Part shown: piece after piece, positions 59,726 through 64,000 of the stretch | How positions within the stretch are numbered: position 1 is the stretch's first letter | How the letters are laid out: every line of letters begins with the position of its first letter | DNA from: Sympetrum striolatum | Lineage: Eukaryota; Arthropoda; Insecta; Odonata; Libellulidae | DNA length: 64,000 nucleotides | Assembly: GCA_947579665.1 (NCBI GenBank) | Contig: CANPUZ010000065.1 | Location: 62,001-126,000, forward strand | Reading direction: 5' to 3' | Notes under the pieces: model-generated | What the model saw: only the letters and a program-made list of their open reading frames with translations | Told to the model about the DNA's origin: nothing | The model's database searches: none | Position numbers and translations under genes: made by a program

Positions 59726-60304
59726 TTAACCCTTCCTTCACATTGCGGGGTGCCAGAGGACCCCAAAATAGCTAAATTCGATAGAAAAATTTTATTTTCA
59801 ACCAAACATGTTTCTTATTCCATGTATTCGTGCATTTATGTTTCTTTTATATTATGAAATTCAAAGAAATTTGTTTCACAGACTCGTTTCCAAAATATCT
59901 TTAGTTTTCGAATGGGGTACCAAAGTACCCTGCACAGCCACTTTCGCTTGGATTGCTATACGCAATGTCGTGTGATTGTGGCAATTCAGTCACCCTTTCT
60001 TACGGATTTTAAAATTGATTCATTATTTATTGCATTAATAGTAATTATATCACAGTATCATCTCATTTACAGGGATGTTTTTGGGTGTGCCTGACATCAT
60101 AATGTAACTATCAACTCTAACGCTACCTCAAAAAAAAATAAAAGATAATCTCAACAAAATAATGAATAATGTATTTCTAAACATAATTGAAAGGTTTAGT
60201 AAAAGAAAAAAAAAACAACTTAATATTTGCGAAAAAAGCGTTGGGGTTGCCGAGTACCCCACACAGCTGTTTTTGGAAGTTTTCAGGGCACAGTCAACTA
60301 GTAA
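59726..60304. mobile_element. TTAA MITE, GGGGTAC family, copy 2 (inverted)
   Basis: Begins TTAACCCTTCCTTCACATTG and ends GCACAGTCAACTAGTAA. Shared interior with 19795-20380 in inverse order (AGGACCCCAAAATAGC, TGGGGTACCAAAGTACCC). The right TTAA is eroded. Confidence 0.75.
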
Positions 60305-60649
60305 AGATTTTTATTAAAATTAACTGGGAATACTAAAATTAACTATGATAAGCATAGTAAAACGTTTTGTAAATCTTAAAAGAAAGTTATCCGCAGCTTT
60401 TCTCTTATTTCGGGATTTTAAAGTTGTGGCATATTACAGCAGATTCTAAAACACCGAAATAAGAAACCACAGCTGAACCGATTAGGTAACACAAAAACTG
60501 TATTTTCTCCAATTAATGAATACAGTACTTTAAAACTACATATATTACTAAATACGACCAGCTGTTTTCTTTTGATGCTGGCAAAATAAGTGAGTTATAT
60601 TTAGGATTTCATGGACATAGCTCAACCCTTTAAAATGTACAACCTTTTT
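60305..60649. other. No gene recognised
   Basis: AT-rich. Confidence 0.4.
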
Positions 60650-61105
60650 TCTGATTAGTCCGTGGACCAAGGGAGGGTCAAAAATTATCCACTTTTGTTT
60701 TTTCGATAAAATAATAATGAAACATAATATCTCTTCAGCAATTGCCTTCTTGAATTTTTAAAAACTTCTTACAACGATTTTTGTTTCTAAAAATTGTACT
60801 TCTTTGATAAAAATAATGAAATTTTTATTTTTTTTTATTTATCAAAGACGAGGATATGATAAAGCTTCTTCTCAATGGTACCTGCTTTAAAGCTCTAATC
60901 CGGAAAATAAGTTTGTAAGTCACCGTTAGTTATGCTTATAAATAAAAAAAGGTATAATTAAGATAAATTAAATTATTAAAATTAATTAAAAACTATTTGT
61001 CAAAATATATGACTCCATTTGGTTCAAAAATATGTTGCAGGTTGGACCAAGGAATAGGGTCATTTTGTGCCTATTTCCGCTATCATTACGTTGCTTTCGA
61101 CTATT
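60650..61105 (+). repeat. Dispersed repeat, copy 2 (partner at 37.34 kb)
   Basis: Inverse of 37341-37800. GGACCAAGGGAGGGTCA at about 60661 and GGACCAAGGAATAGGGTCA at about 61042 are direct repeats about 380 bp apart, so the unit may be satellite-derived. Confidence 0.6.
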
Positions 61106-61854
61106 TTACCATAAATTTTATCAAATAGGAATTTGAATAAAACAATTTCTCTTTTAGGGAGTCCATGAAAATATGAGCTAAAACAGGGCAAGACCATCTT
61201 TTTGTTCATAAAAACCACTGTGGAACCGAAAAAAAGATTTCTTTAAACACACATTTGCCAACGGCAACAGGTTACTAGTAACTACTTAATCCGCATTGTT
61301 CCTTTTTAGTAACCCAACACAACAACAGACTCTACACAAGGAACTCCGGTAAATGAGTTATAAACATGAAAGAGTTTTGCATTGTTAGGAAATTTCAAGT
61401 CTTTCACTTTTACGTGCAAATTCCACTGAGTTTTTCACGCAATGGCATAAAGTCTGATAAATTAGCAATTAAATGATTAAATTCAGTGGCCAGCTTATGA
61501 CACGGGGAAGGAAATGTTTGAAACCACTGGGAGGATGTCCTCCTTATGTATTTTTTGGAAGTCCATAAAGACGTGGGGGTAAAGGGTTGGATTCAGAGAG
61601 GTGAAGTTTCTCAGTCTTCAATAATCATCAATTTGAACAGAGCTTCTTTAATGTTGAAGTAGATATTTTTGATACTATTGCACAAGAAAAAATTGGAAAT
61701 ATCTTAATGTACGAAAATGGAACCAAGGAATTTCTTTCATACCATTCGGTCTACTGTATTCAGCTATCGAAGAGCTATAAACGGTAAAAAATATCATACA
61801 ATTATTTTTACAAAATTTTATTTATAGAAGAAGTGATGGAAGAATAATTAGTTA
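61106..61854. other. No gene recognised
   Basis: Short open frames only. Confidence 0.4.
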
Positions 61855-63511
61855 GACGTTGCAGGGAGTGATCCAATTTCAAGTGAAATCTCAGCCGAGG
61901 AAAAGCTGCAAAAGATGAGGAATAATGGATAATAATCAGATATAGGCATAAGAAGCTGCAAAGGGCCAAATTATGACTCGGATCATTAACTATTTAAAGC
62001 AAGAGTAAGGGAGAGAATAATTAAAACAGAAAAAGGTCCAGATATAGTTAAGAGAATATGGGACACAGATAAGTTAAATGAAGACTAAGAAGTCACGAAG
62101 CAAAACCGAAAAGGATTAGCTAGTAAAATGCAAACCAACAGCAGAAGAAAAAACTTATGAAATAAACATAGAAAAAGAATGCAAAAAATAGGGAAAGCAA
62201 TCAAAGAAGCTGTGGAAGAAACTATTGGAAGAAACAAGAGAATAATACATGCTGATTGGTTTGACAACGAGTGTGCCCAAATTAAACGGGAGAAGAATAA
62301 AGCTAGAGAAAGCATGATAAGAAAATAAACCAGAACGAACACTGAAAGATACCAAGAAATGAGGAAGGATGCAAATAGGATATGCAAGAAAAAAGGAGAA
62401 AATGGAGATCAGCTAGAGAATATAGAAGAATACAGCAAACAGAATAAACAGAGATAGTTCTTCCAAGTTTTAGAAAAGGTAAAAAGAGGATAACAACCAA
62501 GAATGGAAGGATTTAAAAATAAGGAGGGAAATTTAGTTCAAGAATAGAATAAAGTTCTGGAAAGATTGGTAGAACATTTCAAAGAACTTCTCTGTACAGA
62601 AGATAAGGAGAGAGTAACAACTGAGGAAAATGACAGGCTAAGGAAAGATTCAAGTATAGAATCAATCAAATCAAATATATCAAACTTAATCAGAATTAAA
62701 CCCACTAAGCTGGAGATTGCACAATGCATACAAATGTTAAAAAATAATAAAGACCCAGGGAAGAAAATATTGCAGCAGAGCTGGTAAAATATGGAGGAGA
62801 TATAATGAGTGATGCTATACATAAACTTAGTTGTATAATATAGGAAGCAGAAAAATACCAGAAGGATAGAGCATGGGAATCCTGAGCCCAATATATAGAA
62901 AGGGAAATAAACTGGTTCTCAAGAAATATAGATGGAAAATACTGTTAAATATAGTATATGAAATCATCATAAAAGAAAGGCTGAAAGTAGTAACTGGGAG
63001 GATAATTGGAGATTCTCTGTGTGGGAGTAGATCCAATAGAAGTACAATAGACCAACTGTTTGTAATCAGACAAATTTTAGAAAAATGCTATGATCATAAT
63101 GTTTAACTGCATACGCTATTGTAGATTTTATACAAGCATTTGATTGTATAAACAGGATTAAACTCTGAGAAGCAATGGAGGAAATGGAAATTCCATCCAA
63201 AATAATTCTATTGATTATAATGACATTGAAGAAGAGCATGGCTAAAGTAAACATACATAATAAACTGAATTTGAATTCGTCACTGGAATAAAGCTAGGAT
63301 ATTCTAGGATTACACAAATCTGAAGAAAAAATAGATCAAAGAGGAACAATATTTAACAAATAAATAGAAAGAAGCAAGCAAAATGGGATTGATAGTTAAT
63401 ACCAGTAAACCTAAATATATGCTTATGAACTCTTCTGGCAAACCTAGAGTCACCCAGGATTTGGAGATAGAACAGATAAAATTTGATAGTGTTGAAGAGT
63501 TTAAATACAGT
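61855..63511 (+). pseudogene. RTE-like LINE, broken
   Basis: Fragments in order: KTEKGPDIVKRIWDTDKLNE, ADWFDNECAQIKREKNKARE, VLERLVEHFKELLCTEDK, IRIKPTKLEIAQCIQMLKNN (RT domain 1), GDSLCGSRSNRSTIDQLFVI, AIVDFIQAFDCINR and MEEMEIPSKIILLI. These are linker and reverse transcriptase parts of an RTE-like polyprotein with many stops. The catalytic YADD region is not visible; a DNA transposon end interrupts at 63512. Confidence 0.78.
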
Positions 63512-64000
63512 AGAACCTCAATTTTACGAAGTTGAAGGGACCAAAAAATTTGCACTTTGTAAAATTCGGGCTTCGTAAATTTGAGGTTTTCTTTCAAGCA
63601 ATCGAAATCTCTACAATAACAATCCAAGTTCAGTAACACAGTGCATAATGTTAAATGGGATTGAAAGGAAGGTAGTATTTCAATAAAATGAATTATACAT
63701 CCAGTTTAATGTTTAATACAACAGAAAAAAAAATTCCAAACTTTTTACTTTTTAAAATAATCTTCAATTTTTATTTTTTTGGAAGTTTCAATGAAAGATG
63801 AGGTGATTTTCTCAATACCTGAAAGGTAATAATTGATAAATCAGGTACACCATCAGTAAACATCTGAAAATTGTGAAGCACTTTTATAGAGTTAAGACCT
63901 TTTTAGACCTTAATTCATTCCTTGTAGGGGGGAAGGTGCTTCTGGTATCTTCGTAGCTTGTAGAAGAGCTATCTAAGTTCACTTCATCCTCATCTTCTTC
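63512..64000 (-). mobile_element. pogo/Tigger-like transposon, edge of window
   Basis: Starts CAGTAGAACCTCAATTTTAC after TA, a typical pogo/Tigger terminus and target. On the minus strand 64000 to about 63785 an acidic piece (EEDEDEVNLDSSSTSYEDT) and, in another frame, SIKVLHNFQMFTDG resemble the C-terminal tail of such a transposase. The rest lies outside the window. Confidence 0.6.

Overview
This is animal nuclear DNA, most likely from an insect with a large, AT-rich genome full of decayed transposons. The only intact multi-exon gene encodes a ZAD plus C2H2 zinc-finger protein, an architecture expanded in insects, and every transposon class seen is common in insects. I cannot name the species. 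There are no bacterial operons, no CRISPR and no recognisable rRNA or tRNA genes.

Layout. 0-7.6 kb: a hAT MITE with a perfect 8-bp duplication, a possible TTAA element, then a run of broken non-LTR retrotransposon (LINE) ends. 7.6-11.2 kb: a dead piggyBac transposon inserted at TTAA in a LINE tail; an unoccupied copy of that tail lies at 56.8 kb. 11.9-12.7 kb (minus): intron-containing remains of an E2F transcription-factor gene with two in-frame stops. 13.85-16.79 kb (plus): an eight-exon ZAD zinc-finger gene, the one clear host gene. 17.4-20.4 kb: nested TTAA elements beside a Helitron-like repeat. 20.7-31.3 kb: copies of a TIR-like repeat with CA runs (here 'M family'), Helitron-like repeats (here 'H family'), jockey-like LINE pieces and a Penelope-like GIY-YIG remnant. 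31.7-35.1 kb: a hAT element keeping only its transposase C-terminus. 36-38.3 kb: TTAA elements. 38.4-45 kb: LINE and hAT transposase pieces, a PIF/Harbinger-like MITE, an LTR-like repeat and two solo LTRs. 45-53.4 kb: mostly unrecognised AT-rich DNA with a near-perfect hairpin, an inverted second LTR-like copy and tandem or simple repeats. 54.7-58 kb: Helitron-like, Penelope and LINE copies. 58.1-59.5 kb: two candidate exons of a degenerate second zinc-finger gene. 59.7-64 kb: a TTAA MITE, an RTE-like LINE and the edge of a pogo/Tigger-like transposon.

The most distinctive signal is the H family. Five well-bounded copies start with TC, end in a hairpin followed by CTCG or CTGG, and four of the five sit between A and T. 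Inside they carry four or six diverged units of about 170 bp, each with a GGTTCGANNCC motif like a tRNA T-arm or Pol III B box. I know of no described family with this layout, but I could not search. The genes in the window do not form a pathway; most of it is transposon remains around the zinc-finger gene.
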